Below the pieces are notes generated by a model. That model made no database searches and was not told the DNA's origin. It was given only the letters and a program-made list of their open reading frames with translations. From assembly GCF_002873455.1 (NCBI RefSeq), contig NZ_MCUN01000009.1, positions 124,001 through 188,000 of the forward strand: DNA of 64,000 bases, in the 5' to 3' direction. This document shows, piece after piece, positions 48,091 to 58,040 of the stretch; the stretch's first letter is position 1; each line of letters begins with the position of its first letter. Origin of the DNA: Vibrio splendidus. Its GTDB lineage: Bacteria > Pseudomonadota > Gammaproteobacteria > Enterobacterales > Vibrionaceae. Made by a program: the position numbers and the translations under genes.

Positions 48091-49233
48091 TTAGCCTTCG
48101 AACATTTCAATATATTCTTCATAGCCTTCTTCAGCCAATTTATCTGCTGGGATAAAGCGCATAGCGGCTGAGTTCATGCAGTAGCGTAAACCTGTTGGCT
48201 TTGGACCATCTTTAAATACATGTCCTAGATGAGAATCACCAAATTTACTGCGAACCTCTGTTCTTGGGTAAAGCAGCTTGTAGTCCGTAGTCGTTACGAC
48301 ATAAGCCTCGCTGATTGGCTGTGTAAAGCTCGGCCAACCTGTGCCTGATTTGTATTTGTCTTTTGAAGAGAACAAAGGCTCACCCGTTACGATATCAACG
48401 TAAATACCTTCTTGCTTGTTATCCCAGTATTTGTTGTCAAATGGGCGCTCTGTCGCGTCGTCTTGTGTAACATCGTATTGCAGTGAAGTTAGAGACGCTT
48501 TGATCTCTGCATCAGACGGTTTGCTGTATGTCTTAGCATTAGCTGTCGCATTTTTGCCATCGATGATTTGGCGGATCGTTTTCGGATTTTCTTTTCTATC
48601 ATCACCGAAGATTTTATCTAGGTATTGATCACGACCAGAAGCGTAGCGGTAGTAGTTATAACGAACCTTGCTCTTCTTGTAATAATCTTGATGGTAATCT
48701 TCTGCTGGCCAGAATTTTTCAAACTTAATCAGTTCTGTTTTTAATGGTTCACCAAAGATTTGAGCCTTATCGATTTCCATCATGAAGTTCTGAGCGACGT
48801 CTTTTTGCTCCTGGTTATGATAGAAAACAGCAGGTCGATATTGTGGACCTCTGTCAACGAATGAACCTTTGTCATCAGTTGGATCGATGTGTCTGAAGAA
48901 TTGGTCAAGCACCTGTTCGTAGCTAACCACATCAGGGTTATAAGTCACGTTGATCACTTCGATGTGACCAGACTTACCCGATGATACCTGCTTGTAGGTT
49001 GGGTTTTCTAGCTCGCCACCAGAATATCCAGAAATAACGTCAGTTACCCCTGTGAGTTTCTCTAGATCAGATTCTGTACACCAAAAACAACCACCAGCTA
49101 GGGTCGCGACTTCACTTTTCCCTGAATTAGCCGTTTTATCCATAGTATTGGCAGTGCCAGTTTGGCTCACAAACAGAGAAATCAGTGGCAGAGCAACCAC
49201 GAGTGATACCAATATTTTAGATAATTTATTCAT
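48091..49233 (-). CDS. msrAB: Secreted MsrA-MsrB fusion, methionine sulfoxide reductase
   Basis: A 380-residue fusion. A signal peptide ([20 protein letters not shown]) is followed by MsrA ([19 protein letters not shown], catalytic first Cys) and, from about residue 245, MsrB ([12 protein letters not shown], the end block [14 protein letters not shown] with catalytic Cys). MsrA repairs the S and MsrB the R sulfoxide. There is no thioredoxin domain, so reducing power must come from another envelope protein. The zinc-binding CxxC pairs of some MsrBs are absent. Confidence 0.94.
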   Translation of the reverse strand: MNKLSKILVSLVVALPLISLFVSQTGTANTMDKTANSGKSEVATLAGGCFWCTESDLEKLTGVTDVISGYSGGELENPTYKQVSSGKSGHIEVINVTYNPDVVSYEQVLDQFFRHIDPTDDKGSFVDRGPQYRPAVFYHNQEQKDVAQNFMMEIDKAQIFGEPLKTELIKFEKFWPAEDYHQDYYKKSKVRYNYYRYASGRDQYLDKIFGDDRKENPKTIRQIIDGKNATANAKTYSKPSDAEIKASLTSLQYDVTQDDATERPFDNKYWDNKQEGIYVDIVTGEPLFSSKDKYKSGTGWPSFTQPISEAYVVTTTDYKLLYPRTEVRSKFGDSHLGHVFKDGPKPTGLRYCMNSAAMRFIPADKLAEEGYEEYIEMFEG

Positions 49234-49433
49234 AGATACCTCATCTTGACGTTCTTTTCATTCGATTTTGAATGTACGTATAGAGACAGGTTTAAGATGG
49301 AAAAAATTACATCATTTACAAAAAAATATGTCACAGAGAAAATCTTGCTCATAAATGGCGCCAGTAGTAGGGTGTAGACATTGGTACGCAATAACAAATA
49401 ATGATGGCGTCTCTCGTACATCTAAGGAACAAC

Positions 49434-49832
49434 ATGCAAGCAGAAGTTAAATGGGTCGAAGGCTTTAAATTTTTAGGTCAATCTCAGTCAGGCCACTCTG
49501 TCGTTATGGATGGAAGCGGTGGCGCAACGGCTCCAAGCCCAATGGAAATGGTGTTAATGGCCGCGGGTGGTTGCAGCTCTGTTGATGTAGTGGATGGTTT
49601 GAAATCTGCAGGACAAAACATCACTGGTTGTAATGCAAAACTAGAAACGACACGTCGTGAAACAGCGCCGAAAATCTTTACCGTGATTAATATTCATTTT
49701 GAAGTATCTGGTGACAATCTTGATCCTGAACTTGTTGCTAAGGTATGTGCGGATTCGTTAGAAAAGTATTGTTCAGTATGCTTAATGTTGGGTGCCGGTG
49801 TAGAGATGACCCACAGTTGGGAAATCGTCTAG
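49434..49832 (+). CDS. yhfA: OsmC-family protein YhfA
   Basis: A 132-residue OsmC/Ohr-fold protein. It carries SPMEMVLMAAGGCSSVDVVD with the first conserved cysteine and EKYCSVCLMLG with the second region, as in YhfA. OsmC-fold enzymes reduce organic peroxides, but YhfA's substrate is not known. The ATG at 49434 has AAGGAAC upstream. It is divergent from msrAB, a methionine-repair gene, giving an oxidative-stress pair. Confidence 0.88.
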   Translation: MQAEVKWVEGFKFLGQSQSGHSVVMDGSGGATAPSPMEMVLMAAGGCSSVDVVDGLKSAGQNITGCNAKLETTRRETAPKIFTVINIHFEVSGDNLDPELVAKVCADSLEKYCSVCLMLGAGVEMTHSWEIV

Positions 49833-49917
49833 TCTCTAATTGTACTGCTTGGCGGTAGACTGATTTTTACGGCTTCTACTTATAGCTGACGGCATATGGG
49901 GAGAGCCTGATAAAGAA

Positions 49918-49958
49918 AAGGGCGGAGCACTTGAAAGTGCTCCGCCCTTAATTTTTTA
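49918..49958. terminator. Bidirectional terminator, yhfA and ompA-like gene
   Basis: AAGGGCGGAGCACT pairs with AGTGCTCCGCCCTT with a TGAA loop; the plus side ends in TTTTTT and the minus side in a T-rich stretch. Confidence 0.92.
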
Positions 49959-49974
49959 GTTGTTATAGATAGCG

Positions 49975-51045
49975 TTATTGAGCAGCTTCTACGACAACTT
50001 CTTCAACTTTGACTTCTTCTTGGTATTCAAAACCAGGGATCGTTGCGTCAACACGACGGTTTTGAGCGCGGCCTTCTGCAGTATCGTTTGATGCAATAGG
50101 GTTCTCTTCACCTTCACCAGACGCTGAAATACGGTCTGCTTCGATGCCTTGCTCTTCGATGTACGCGGCTACAGCAGCAGCACGTTTCTTCGAGATCATC
50201 ATGTTGTATTCAGCTGCGCCTGTTGAGTCAGTGTGACCAACAACATCAACTGATGATTGAGGGTGAGCTTTAAGTACTTCAACTAATGGCATTAATGCAA
50301 TTTTGCCATCTGTAGACAGTTCAGTGCTGTTTGTCTCAAACATACCTTGAGAGAAGCTTTCAGTTTGCGCTTTAGTAACAACAACGGTTGTTTTTTCTTC
50401 AACAACAACTACTGGCTCTGTGATTGGCTCAGATGGCGCTTGTGTTACTGCTACCGCAGAAGCTGTAGCCGCTGCCGCTGAAGCCGTTGTGTTACCTGTA
50501 CCGAAGTTGTAGCTTACGCCAACAGACAGTAGATTTGAGTTTAGGTCTTGAACGTAGTTGTCGTCGAAATCATCAAAGTATTGGTATTCAACACGCAGTG
50601 CCCAGTCAGAAGAAAGCTGCTTCTCAACACCGATGCCAGCAGTAAGAACAACGTCATCTTCGCCACCGTGAGAAATGTAAGCAGGACCGGCTTTGAAGAA
50701 TACGTCAAACTCTTGCTGTACAGGTAAACGGTACATTGGAGTTAAAGAAATTGCGATCAGAGGATCGCTAAATGATGATGTAGTGCCATTCTTTGAGAAG
50801 CTAGTTTTGTAATCACCTAAGAAATCAGAACTCAACTCAATGCCAAGTCTGTCACTAAAGTTATAACCAGAGTAGATACCTGCACCGATTGCATCGTCAT
50901 CACATTTAGCACCAGCTACACACGCGCTGTCTAGCCAGCCCACACCCACTTTTGCACCAACGTAAGTGGTTGCAGCAATAGAAGGAGCTGCTGCTAGGCC
51001 TGAAGCCGCAACAACAGCACACATGATTTTTGACAGTTTTTTCAT
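49975..51045 (-). CDS. ompA: OmpA-family outer-membrane protein
   Basis: A 356-residue protein. The signal peptide MKKLSKIMCAVVAASGLAAA ends at SIAA. An eight-strand beta-barrel covers residues about 26-185 (ending GVSYNFGTG), then an Ala/Val/Glu-rich linker, and a C-terminal peptidoglycan-binding domain (VDVVGHTDSTGAAEYNMMIS, AEGRAQNRRVDATI). It tethers the outer membrane to the wall. The barrel contains a C-x6-C pair (ACVAGAKC). AAGGA precedes the ATG. Acidic C-terminal tail. Confidence 0.93.
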   Translation of the reverse strand: MKKLSKIMCAVVAASGLAAAPSIAATTYVGAKVGVGWLDSACVAGAKCDDDAIGAGIYSGYNFSDRLGIELSSDFLGDYKTSFSKNGTTSSFSDPLIAISLTPMYRLPVQQEFDVFFKAGPAYISHGGEDDVVLTAGIGVEKQLSSDWALRVEYQYFDDFDDNYVQDLNSNLLSVGVSYNFGTGNTTASAAAATASAVAVTQAPSEPITEPVVVVEEKTTVVVTKAQTESFSQGMFETNSTELSTDGKIALMPLVEVLKAHPQSSVDVVGHTDSTGAAEYNMMISKKRAAAVAAYIEEQGIEADRISASGEGEENPIASNDTAEGRAQNRRVDATIPGFEYQEEVKVEEVVVEAAQ

Positions 51046-51398
51046 AATCTTATCCTTGGATTAACTCTTATTGTTATCTGAACCTGCCAGGAGAACGATT
51101 ACTTATTGGGGTATGACACTGCTTACAAAAAGTAAACCAAGGCGTTGGCTCAGCTGGATCTATTTTTTACTTAGTACTTATATTGTTAATCTGATTGCGT
51201 ATCGTAGTCAATGAAATTGTTAAATATTATATATTTAAGGTGCTATTTACTGTTTTATTTGTCAATAATATGTTGTCTTAAATGTTGGAATCGGATGAAC
51301 CTCGCATCACTGACGTAGTTTTACGAGGTTTTGTGTTGTTTTTTTTATACAGAATGTGGATTTATCGAGCTAGTTTAAGAGTTTAAGAGTTTAAGAGT
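51046..51398. other. Upstream region of the OmpA-family gene
   Basis: A 353-bp gap. It holds a weak AACCTCG/CGAGGTT inverted repeat (51298-51330) and an 8-bp tandem repeat at the phnX end; no gene is seen. The OmpA-family promoter must lie near its right part as read from the gene. Confidence 0.45.
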
Positions 51399-51404
51399 TT
51401 AAGG
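51373..51404. repeat. 8-bp tandem repeat, GTTTAAGA x4, at the phnX stop
   Basis: Units at 51373, 51381, 51389 and 51397, the last GTTTAAGG. The phnX stop codon (51399-51401) is in the fourth unit. A simple repeat of this sort can change length by slippage without altering the protein. Confidence 0.9.
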
Positions 51405-52217
51405 GCGCTCGCCTGCAATTAAACGTTTTTCAATATCGACAATGACATCTGGTAGATCTGCAATAGTATCAATCAAATAGTGCGGGTTTGACCTATTTAG
51501 CTTCATACTTGCTTTGTCACGCGCAGCTGCAAGTGTCGCTTCGTCGGCATCCAAATATTCTTGGTACGTCAAACCTGCTTCGTTACCAGAAAGAACAAGA
51601 CCTACTGTCCACATGCCGGCGTTGTGGCCTTCATCGATGCCAGGTGCTGCATCATCCACTTTCACACATGCTGAAACACTAGTCACACCAAGGTCGATTA
51701 CGTTTTTAAGTGCCATGAATGGAGCAGGGCGACCGCCTTGAGGTAAGTCATCCGTCGCTACGACGTTGTCTGGATGGTAACCGTAATCTGCTGCAGCTGG
51801 AATCAGTACGTCCATCACTTCTCGTGGGTAACCAGAACAAGAACCTATTTTTACGTTCTTCTCTTTTAAGTTATTAACGACTTCAATCGCGTTTAAAATT
51901 GGCGCTGCGTGATCCGCTACTTTCGCTTTTTGAAGAGGCATGAATGCCGCGTAGATCGCATCAACGTCTTCGCTGGTCATCGAGCGTCCGAATTGAGCAT
52001 TCCAACGAGCGTCAACAGCTGGGATTCGACCCACCGCCTGGATGTGATCCCATTTGCCGATACCCATAGGTTCACGTGCTTCTGCTAGAACAATATCAAA
52101 GTCGAAACCTTGCTTGAATGCTTCAACGAAGATGCTGGTTGGAGCAAACGAACCGAAATCAACGATAGTGCCAGCCCAGTCAAAGATAACCGCTTGGATA
52201 GGTGATGTTGTGTTCAT
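51399..52217 (-). CDS. phnX: Phosphonoacetaldehyde hydrolase (phosphonatase)
   Basis: A 272-residue HAD-superfamily enzyme. The nucleophile motif is [10 protein letters not shown] (D13); the cap contains K55 in MGIGKWDHI, the expected Schiff-base lysine; later motifs are [11 protein letters not shown] and [12 protein letters not shown]. It cleaves phosphonoacetaldehyde to acetaldehyde and phosphate, the last step of hydrolytic 2-aminoethylphosphonate breakdown. AGGA lies before the ATG. It is the third gene of phnW-pbfA-phnX, 116 bp after pbfA. Confidence 0.96.
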   Translation of the reverse strand: MNTTSPIQAVIFDWAGTIVDFGSFAPTSIFVEAFKQGFDFDIVLAEAREPMGIGKWDHIQAVGRIPAVDARWNAQFGRSMTSEDVDAIYAAFMPLQKAKVADHAAPILNAIEVVNNLKEKNVKIGSCSGYPREVMDVLIPAAADYGYHPDNVVATDDLPQGGRPAPFMALKNVIDLGVTSVSACVKVDDAAPGIDEGHNAGMWTVGLVLSGNEAGLTYQEYLDADEATLAAARDKASMKLNRSNPHYLIDTIADLPDVIVDIEKRLIAGERP

Positions 52218-52333
52218 AATAATGTCCTATTGTGTGTCACTTCCCGCCTGTTTAATACTCAAAGGTTCAGACGCGAGGTTACGGGTTGTTTTAGGTTATT
52301 GGTTATTTGAAATTATTGCTTCAAGGCATGCTT

Positions 52334-53773
52334 TCAAAGGTACTCAAAGTCTCTGCAGACTTTTGCTATCGCTTTTTCGAATACAGACAGAGCGACTTCT
52401 AGTTCGTTGCGGTTGATGATTAATGGTGGACTCAACTGGATCACGTTACCTTGTGACACCTTAAAGCTCAGGCCATCGTTTAGACACTGGTAAAGCACCG
52501 CTTCTGCTTCATCGAAAGCTCGGGTTTTGGTGATGTGGTCAGTGACCAATTCCACGCCCCAGAGCAGGCCGATGCCGCGAACGTCACCAATGACTGGGTA
52601 CTTCTCTTTCATTTGAAGCAGTTGTTCATGCACGAAAGCGCTGTCTGCTTGCACTTTTTTAAGTAGGTTTTGTTGCTCAATTACTTCCATGGTGGCAAGT
52701 GCTGCCGCGCAGCCAATAGGGCTTTTCTCATGGGTGTAGTGACCCAGTGATACCTGCGCTGCCGTGTTGTATTTGTCTTTGGTGACCATGGCTGCAATTG
52801 GAACCAAACCACCGCCGAAACCTTTACCAATACATAGGATGTCAGGTTCGATATCAAACGCTTGGTGTGTGAACCATTCACCGCTACGACCCATGCCATT
52901 TGGGATGTCATCAATGATCAACATGACGTTGTGTTTGTCACAGATCTCACGGATACGCTTCCAATAAGCCTTACTTGGCACTTGAACATCGGTGTTACGA
53001 ACCGCTTCTGCGATGAAGGCGCCAATACTGCCTTCTTTTTCAATCACGTACTCAAGGTAATCGGCATAGTGCACATCACATGCCGTCTCATTGTTATCGC
53101 CTGAGCTTTGCCCGCGAAGCGATAAAGAGTCATTAAGCGGGAAAGCACCACGATAAGAGACCGCTGGTGGGATACGTTCTACGCCTGCCATTAACGGGCC
53201 CATGCCTTCACGAAAACAAGCTTCACCACCGACAGAGATTGCATCCAGTGACGCGCCATGGAAGGAATCCCACAATGAAACGACTTTGAAGTTGTTGGTG
53301 ACATGTCGAGCCAGTTTGAGTGCCATGCCGATCACCGATGTACCACCGGGAGCAAACAACACGCGATTCAAATCACCACCGCAGATCTGTGTCAGCTTTT
53401 CAGCGCACTGAACGGCTGTTTCATTGGTGAAGCGACGTGGTGAAAACGGCAATGACGCCATTTGCTGAGTCACTTTATTAATGATATGTGGGTGGCCATA
53501 ACCTAATTGGTGAACATTATTGCCGTGAAAGTCCATGTACTTCTTGCCCGTCGCATCTTGAATGTAGATGCCTTCGGCTGCTTCAAGTGTGTCTAGGCAA
53601 GGCGTTGACATGGCTTGGTGAAGAAACACGTCAGAGTCACGCTTTAACATTGCTTGAGTCGCATCATCGTTTAGCGATTCGTTCCACTTCTCACGCGCTG
53701 GCGTGGTGTTCACATCGCCTTCGCTTCGAAAGTGTGTCGCCTTTAGAATCTGCTCTTGATTGGTCGTCGTCAT
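52334..53773 (-). CDS. pbfA: (R)-1-hydroxy-2-aminoethylphosphonate ammonia-lyase
   Basis: A 479-residue fold-type-I PLP enzyme of the class-III aminotransferase type, with the cofactor lysine K317 in LCIGKGFGGGLVP and IIDDIPNGMGRSGEW ahead of it. Position between phnW and phnX and overall character match PbfA, shown in V. splendidus to convert (R)-1-hydroxy-2-aminoethylphosphonate to phosphonoacetaldehyde plus ammonia. It thus feeds a second natural phosphonate into PhnX. The start overlaps the phnW stop by one base (TAATG). Confidence 0.9.
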   Translation of the reverse strand: MTTTNQEQILKATHFRSEGDVNTTPAREKWNESLNDDATQAMLKRDSDVFLHQAMSTPCLDTLEAAEGIYIQDATGKKYMDFHGNNVHQLGYGHPHIINKVTQQMASLPFSPRRFTNETAVQCAEKLTQICGGDLNRVLFAPGGTSVIGMALKLARHVTNNFKVVSLWDSFHGASLDAISVGGEACFREGMGPLMAGVERIPPAVSYRGAFPLNDSLSLRGQSSGDNNETACDVHYADYLEYVIEKEGSIGAFIAEAVRNTDVQVPSKAYWKRIREICDKHNVMLIIDDIPNGMGRSGEWFTHQAFDIEPDILCIGKGFGGGLVPIAAMVTKDKYNTAAQVSLGHYTHEKSPIGCAAALATMEVIEQQNLLKKVQADSAFVHEQLLQMKEKYPVIGDVRGIGLLWGVELVTDHITKTRAFDEAEAVLYQCLNDGLSFKVSQGNVIQLSPPLIINRNELEVALSVFEKAIAKVCRDFEYL

Positions 53774-54876
53774 TATTTGATGTCCCAGTACATAGCGTTT
53801 TCTACAGCGCCAATGAGAGCTTCAATGTCTGACGGGTAAACTTCACCGATGTTACCGATTCGAAAGCAGTCTGCGTTTGAAACCTTGCCCGGGTAAATCA
53901 CAAACCCTTGCTCTTTCAATCGGTCATAGAATTCCTTGAATTGGTAATCGCTATGAGTTGGAGAGTAGAAAGAGGTGATGATAGGTGAGTGAAGATCATC
54001 ATTGAGTAACGGTTCAAAACCAAGAGAACGCATACCTGCAACCAATGTGGTTTGGTTGGTTTGGTAGCGATTATGACGAGCTTCAATACCGCCTTCTTGT
54101 TCCAATTCAAGTAGAGCTTGGTAGAAAGCGCGCACCGTATGAGTCGGAGAGGTGAAGCGCCATTTCCCATGGTTGCTTTCCATACAGTGCCATTGGTCAA
54201 ACAAATCAAGGCTTAATGAGCGAGCTTGGCCTTTACACTTTTCCAGTTCTGATTGTTTTGCAATAACAAAGCCGAACCCCGGCACGCCTTGAATGCACTT
54301 GTTTGCAGAGCTGATCATGTAATCGATACCTAAGTCAGCAATATCCATAGGGATGCCACCAAAACTCGACATCGCATCTAGAATGACTGTTTTGTTGTGC
54401 TGTTTTGCCAATTTGGCAATCTCTTCAATTGGATTCAGCATACCAGTGGTGGTTTCACAGTGGACAATCGCCACGTGAGTAATGTCTGAATCCATGGCCA
54501 ATGCCGTTTCCATTTCGTTCAAGTCAGGCTGTGATGTTTCACCTGGGGAAACGACATGGCATGGAATGTTTAAATATTCTGCGATTTGAGCAATACGAGC
54601 ACCATACGCACCGTTATCAACCACAAGAAGCTTACCGCTGTTAGAGATAACGCTACCGATTGTTGCTTCAACTGAAGCAGTGCCGCTGCCTTGCATTAGC
54701 ACACTTGTATATCCCGCTTGTTTAGTCGCTAAAGTCACAAGCTTGCTACGAATCACTTCAACAACGTCTTTGTTGTATTCATCATCCCAAGTACACCAAT
54801 CTTTTAGCATCGCTTGGCGAACGGTTTCAGAAGTAGATAGAGGACCTGGTGTCAGTAGTAAGTATTCGTTTCTCAT
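53773..54876 (-). CDS. phnW: 2-aminoethylphosphonate:pyruvate aminotransferase
   Basis: A 367-residue fold-type-I PLP aminotransferase starting [20 protein letters not shown], with cofactor lysine K193 in [16 protein letters not shown]. It converts 2-aminoethylphosphonate and pyruvate to phosphonoacetaldehyde and alanine. The ATG at 54876 gives the standard length; the TTG at 54882 is unlikely. First gene of the catabolic unit; a 12-bp operator-like palindrome lies 25 bases upstream. Confidence 0.96.
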   Translation of the reverse strand: MRNEYLLLTPGPLSTSETVRQAMLKDWCTWDDEYNKDVVEVIRSKLVTLATKQAGYTSVLMQGSGTASVEATIGSVISNSGKLLVVDNGAYGARIAQIAEYLNIPCHVVSPGETSQPDLNEMETALAMDSDITHVAIVHCETTTGMLNPIEEIAKLAKQHNKTVILDAMSSFGGIPMDIADLGIDYMISSANKCIQGVPGFGFVIAKQSELEKCKGQARSLSLDLFDQWHCMESNHGKWRFTSPTHTVRAFYQALLELEQEGGIEARHNRYQTNQTTLVAGMRSLGFEPLLNDDLHSPIITSFYSPTHSDYQFKEFYDRLKEQGFVIYPGKVSNADCFRIGNIGEVYPSDIEALIGAVENAMYWDIK

Positions 54877-54900
54877 GTTCAATTCTCGCGATGTTGATTT

Positions 54901-54912
54901 TGGACTATACCA
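54901..54912 (-). promoter_or_regulatory. Putative PhnR operator ahead of phnW
   Basis: TGGACTATACCA matches the motif TGGTATATACCA at 10 of 12 positions. On the minus strand it contains TATAGT, a possible -10 element of phnW, so binding would block the promoter. Confidence 0.6.
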
Positions 54913-55030
54913 ATATTTGCGATTACTTTAACAACCAATTTAAACGGTCGTAAATAGCCTAAACATCATTTTCACAAAAGCTTCATATTAAAATTGGTCA
55001 CTTCTCTTGAGAAATTCCCCGATCTTTAAA

Positions 55031-55063
55031 CTGCCATTTTTTGTTCATTTAATCGTCATAAAA
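55031..55063 (+). promoter_or_regulatory. Putative PhoB box ahead of the binding-protein gene
   Basis: Three abutting 11-mers: CTGCCATTTTT, TGTTCATTTAA and TCGTCATAAAA, each a CTGTCAT-like heptamer followed by four A/T. A -10-like TAATAC lies about 12 bases after, the usual distance in Pho promoters. Confidence 0.5.
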
Positions 55064-55088
55064 GCCAGTTAGCTTAATACTCGAAATC

Positions 55089-55100
55089 TGGTACATACCA
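55089..55100 (+). promoter_or_regulatory. Putative PhnR operator ahead of the binding-protein gene
   Basis: TGGTACATACCA matches TGGTATATACCA at 11 of 12 positions. It lies just beyond the expected transcription start. Confidence 0.65.
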
Positions 55101-55226
55101 ATGTAAAGGTATGTGCTCACAACCTAAATGAATTTATGGATATAGAAGCCTCTAGATGGAGCTTCTAGCCTTAACAACTTTAACCTTGGCAATTCCTAAC
55201 CTTGGCATCGGGCCTGACTGGAGAAA

Positions 55227-56237
55227 ATGATGAAAAACCGTTTTATGAAAGGATCACTTGCAGCATTAGTTACTCTATTGGCTGGTAATGCTTATGCAGC
55301 ACAGGAAGTGACGGTTTACACCGCTTTCGAAACTGACATTTTAGCGAAATACAAAAACGCATTTGAAAGTGAAAACCCAGACATCAACATCAAATGGGTT
55401 CGTGATTCAACTGGGATCATGACGGCAAAATTATTGGCCGAGAAAAACAACCCTCGTGCAGAAGTAGTATGGGGTCTTGCGGGCTCTTCTATGGCTTTGC
55501 TTAAAGAAGAGGGCATTCTCAAGCCTTACACACCTCAAGGTGTAGAAGCACTGCGTTCAAACCTCAACGACCCGCAATCTACTCAAGCTTGGTATGGCAA
55601 TGACGCATTCTTCAATGCGGTTTGTTTCAACGAAGTAGTTGCTAAGCAATTGAACCTACCTGCACCTAAATCTTGGGATGACCTAACGAAGCCTATCTAC
55701 AAAGGCCACATTGCAATGCCAAACCCAGCGTCTTCTGGTACGGGCTACATGCAGGTTTCGGCTTGGTTACAAAACATGGGTGAAGACCAAGGTTGGAACT
55801 ACATGCAGAAGCTTGATCAAAACATTGCTCATTACACGCACTCCGGTTCGAAGCCATGTGTTCAAGCGGGTATGGGTGAAGTGGCTATCGGTATTTCTAT
55901 GGCGAGCCGCGGCGCGAAGCTGAAGACTCAAGGCGCGCCACTTTCTGTGATTACACCGGAAGGTATCGGTTGGGAATCTGAAGCGGTAGGTCTTGTTAAG
56001 CCTTCAGATGCAGCACAGCGTGTTATCGATTGGTCTATCTCTAAAGCAGCGAATGAACTTTACATTGAAATGTACCCAGTTGTTGGCCACCAAGATGTCA
56101 CAGGTAAAGCAGAGAACTTCCCGAACGTAGAGAAGAACATGGCAAAAATGGACTTCGCTCGTATGGGCAGTGAACGTGCAGATGTTCTGAAAACATGGTC
56201 TGAGAAGTTTGACGCTAAATCAGAGCCAAAATCTTAA
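55227..56237 (+). CDS. ABC transporter binding protein for 2-aminoethylphosphonate
   Basis: A 336-residue periplasmic binding protein with signal peptide MMKNRFMKGSLAALVTLLAG...AYA. The iron-binding-protein-like fold (VTVYTAFETDILAKYKNAFE, VVWGLAGSSMALLKEEGIL, MPNPASSGTGYMQ) is the one used by PhnS-type AEP transporters. Conserved serine and aspartate residues probably bind the phosphonate. GGAGA precedes two adjacent ATGs (55227, 55230). A strong terminator follows, so it is made in excess over the other transporter genes. Confidence 0.88.
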   Translation: MMKNRFMKGSLAALVTLLAGNAYAAQEVTVYTAFETDILAKYKNAFESENPDINIKWVRDSTGIMTAKLLAEKNNPRAEVVWGLAGSSMALLKEEGILKPYTPQGVEALRSNLNDPQSTQAWYGNDAFFNAVCFNEVVAKQLNLPAPKSWDDLTKPIYKGHIAMPNPASSGTGYMQVSAWLQNMGEDQGWNYMQKLDQNIAHYTHSGSKPCVQAGMGEVAIGISMASRGAKLKTQGAPLSVITPEGIGWESEAVGLVKPSDAAQRVIDWSISKAANELYIEMYPVVGHQDVTGKAENFPNVEKNMAKMDFARMGSERADVLKTWSEKFDAKSEPKS

Positions 56238-56286
56238 TCTGCTGAGCTTTTTAGTTCATGAGCTCCTTGGTTAATTATCTACCGAG

Positions 56287-56350
56287 CTTATTCGACACGT
56301 GGTTTATTAGACACGTAGTCCATTAGGTATGCAGCTCATTAGAAGTTAGG
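56287..56350. repeat. Degenerate 16-bp tandem repeat
   Basis: Four 16-bp units: 56287, 56303, 56319 and 56335, e.g. CTTATTCGACACGTGG and TTTATTAGACACGTAG. Less regular GAGCT-containing copies begin right after the upstream stop codon. Confidence 0.75.
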
Positions 56351-56357
56351 AATCAGT

Positions 56358-56384
56358 AAAGGAAGGCTTCGGTCTTCCTTTTTT
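56358..56384 (+). terminator. Terminator after the binding-protein gene
   Basis: AAAGGAAG pairs with CTTCCTTT, capped by GC-TTCG-GT, followed by a T-run. Confidence 0.92.
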
Positions 56385-56421
56385 AGTTTTACACCTTTAG
56401 GTTTTAAGTAAGGTACAACAA

Positions 56422-57843
56422 ATGACAAAGCACTACTCATATTGGTTCAAGCAAGCATTGGAACAGGAATTTGGCAGCATCAATACTGGGCTAGAATCCG
56501 CTAAACCGCTTCAAAAAGACGTTAACTGTGATATCTCCATTGTCGGCGGTGGTTACACCGGTTTATGGACGGCGATTTTAATCAAACAACAACAGCCCGA
56601 AAAACATGTTGTAGTGATTGAAAAAGGCTTGTGTGGCAGCGGTGCTTCTGGTGCGAACGGCGGGTGTATGCTGACTTGGTCAACTAAATATCCAACGCTG
56701 AAAAAACTCTATGGAAAAGAGCAAGCCAAATGGCTAGTTAAGGAATCTGAAAAGGTCATTTACGAGATCGAAGCTTTCTGTAACGAGCATAAAATCGATG
56801 CGCATCTTTATAGAAGTGGCACTTACTACACGGCGACCAATGAAGCTCAAAAGGGCGGAATGAAGCCTGTCGTTAATGAGTTGGTCAAGCAGGGTATCAA
56901 CAGTTGGAAGAAGTGCGATCAGTCATTGCCTGATAAAGCAGGGTCGGATCGCCACATTGAAGGTTATTACTCGGAAGCTGCGGGTAGCGTTCAGCCAGCG
57001 TTATTAGCGAGAGGCTTACGCCGCATTGCGATCGAATTGGGTGTCGAAATTTACGAAAATACAGAAATGACTTCTCTTGATTACGGCTCACCAGTTCGCG
57101 TCCAAACTAAGGGTGGGACGATAACTTCCGATAAAGTGATCTTAGCGCTCAATGCATGGATGCTCGATCACTTTAAAGAGTTCAAACGCAGCATTGTGGT
57201 TGTCTCGTCTGACATGGTAGTGACCAAGCCTATTCCAGAAAAACTCAGGCAGTTTGGTCCCGAAAAAGGAGCGGCGGTAGTGGACTCACGCATCTTTGTT
57301 CATTACTACCGTGACACTGAAGATGGACGACTCATGTTGGGCAAAGGCGGCAATAAATTCTCGTTTGCCAATCAAGTTGAAAGCATGTTCAACCAAACGA
57401 CTAACTACATACCGATCCTCAATCAATCTTTCCAGAAATTGTTCCCTAAACTGGAACAGAATGAATTCGATTACAACTGGTCAGGCGGTTCAGACCGCTC
57501 CGTCACAGGATTGCCATTTTTCGGTAATCTAAAAGATCAAAACAACATCTATTATGGGCTCGGTTACTCAGGTAATGGTGTGGCTCAAACTCGCATGGGA
57601 GGCAAAATTTTGTCTTCAATGGTGTTAGGAGATGATAACGAATGGACACGTAGTGGTTTAACTCGCGGTCCACGAGGCTATTTCCCACCAGAGCCATTTC
57701 GTTGGGTTGGGGCGATGATGGTGCGTGATGCGGTGCGAAGAAAAGAGAACGCAGAAGATTCGGGTAACACGCCATTGTGGCTAGATAAACAGTTATCCAA
57801 ACTCGCAGGTGCGGCGGGCAAAGCCGACAAGGTTGAATCATAG
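56422..57843 (+). CDS. FAD-dependent oxidoreductase, phosphonate-cluster type
   Basis: A 473-residue DAO-family flavoenzyme: dinucleotide-binding motif IVGGGYTGLWTA near residue 40, SGASGANGGCML, and the C-terminal flavin block GYSGNGVAQTRMGGK. Enzymes of this type in AEP clusters oxidise N-methyl-2-aminoethylphosphonate, and some oxidise AEP itself, directly to phosphonoacetaldehyde; that role is inferred from context. AAGGT lies 8 bases before the ATG. It sits between the binding-protein terminator and the ATPase operator, with no operator copy of its own. Confidence 0.85.
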   Translation: MTKHYSYWFKQALEQEFGSINTGLESAKPLQKDVNCDISIVGGGYTGLWTAILIKQQQPEKHVVVIEKGLCGSGASGANGGCMLTWSTKYPTLKKLYGKEQAKWLVKESEKVIYEIEAFCNEHKIDAHLYRSGTYYTATNEAQKGGMKPVVNELVKQGINSWKKCDQSLPDKAGSDRHIEGYYSEAAGSVQPALLARGLRRIAIELGVEIYENTEMTSLDYGSPVRVQTKGGTITSDKVILALNAWMLDHFKEFKRSIVVVSSDMVVTKPIPEKLRQFGPEKGAAVVDSRIFVHYYRDTEDGRLMLGKGGNKFSFANQVESMFNQTTNYIPILNQSFQKLFPKLEQNEFDYNWSGGSDRSVTGLPFFGNLKDQNNIYYGLGYSGNGVAQTRMGGKILSSMVLGDDNEWTRSGLTRGPRGYFPPEPFRWVGAMMVRDAVRRKENAEDSGNTPLWLDKQLSKLAGAAGKADKVES

Positions 57844-57984
57844 ATTAATCTAGCGTTTAAATTAGAAGTTTACATTTAGGCTCTCAGTGATTTATGGGCA
57901 AGTCATTGAGGGCTTTCAACGTTGAGCTCACTTTTAATGCTGAACAAATAGCAATCTTTAATGCTTATTATATCTGCAATATAA

Positions 57985-58028
57985 CTGTCATTTAGCTTCT
58001 ATAAATTTGTCACTCAACTGCAATATTC
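57985..58028 (+). promoter_or_regulatory. Putative PhoB box ahead of the ATPase gene
   Basis: Four abutting 11-mers: CTGTCATTTAG, CTTCTATAAAT, TTGTCACTCAA and CTGCAATATTC. The first and third are good matches to CTGTCAT-N4; the others are weak. Confidence 0.42.
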
Positions 58029-58040
58029 AAAGTTTAAATT

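Larger units (their letters stand above)
54913..55226. other. Divergent control region of the phosphonate cluster
   Basis: Together with the phnW leader, 350 bp separate phnW from the binding-protein gene. It holds two operator-like palindromes, a run of three 11-bp repeats and a -10-like TAATAC at 55076-55081. No gene. Confidence 0.6.

Noticed and set aside
55101..55117. Fourth PhnR-like site (AGGTATGTGCTC)
   Set aside because: Only about 7 of 12 positions match the motif and the right half is lost.
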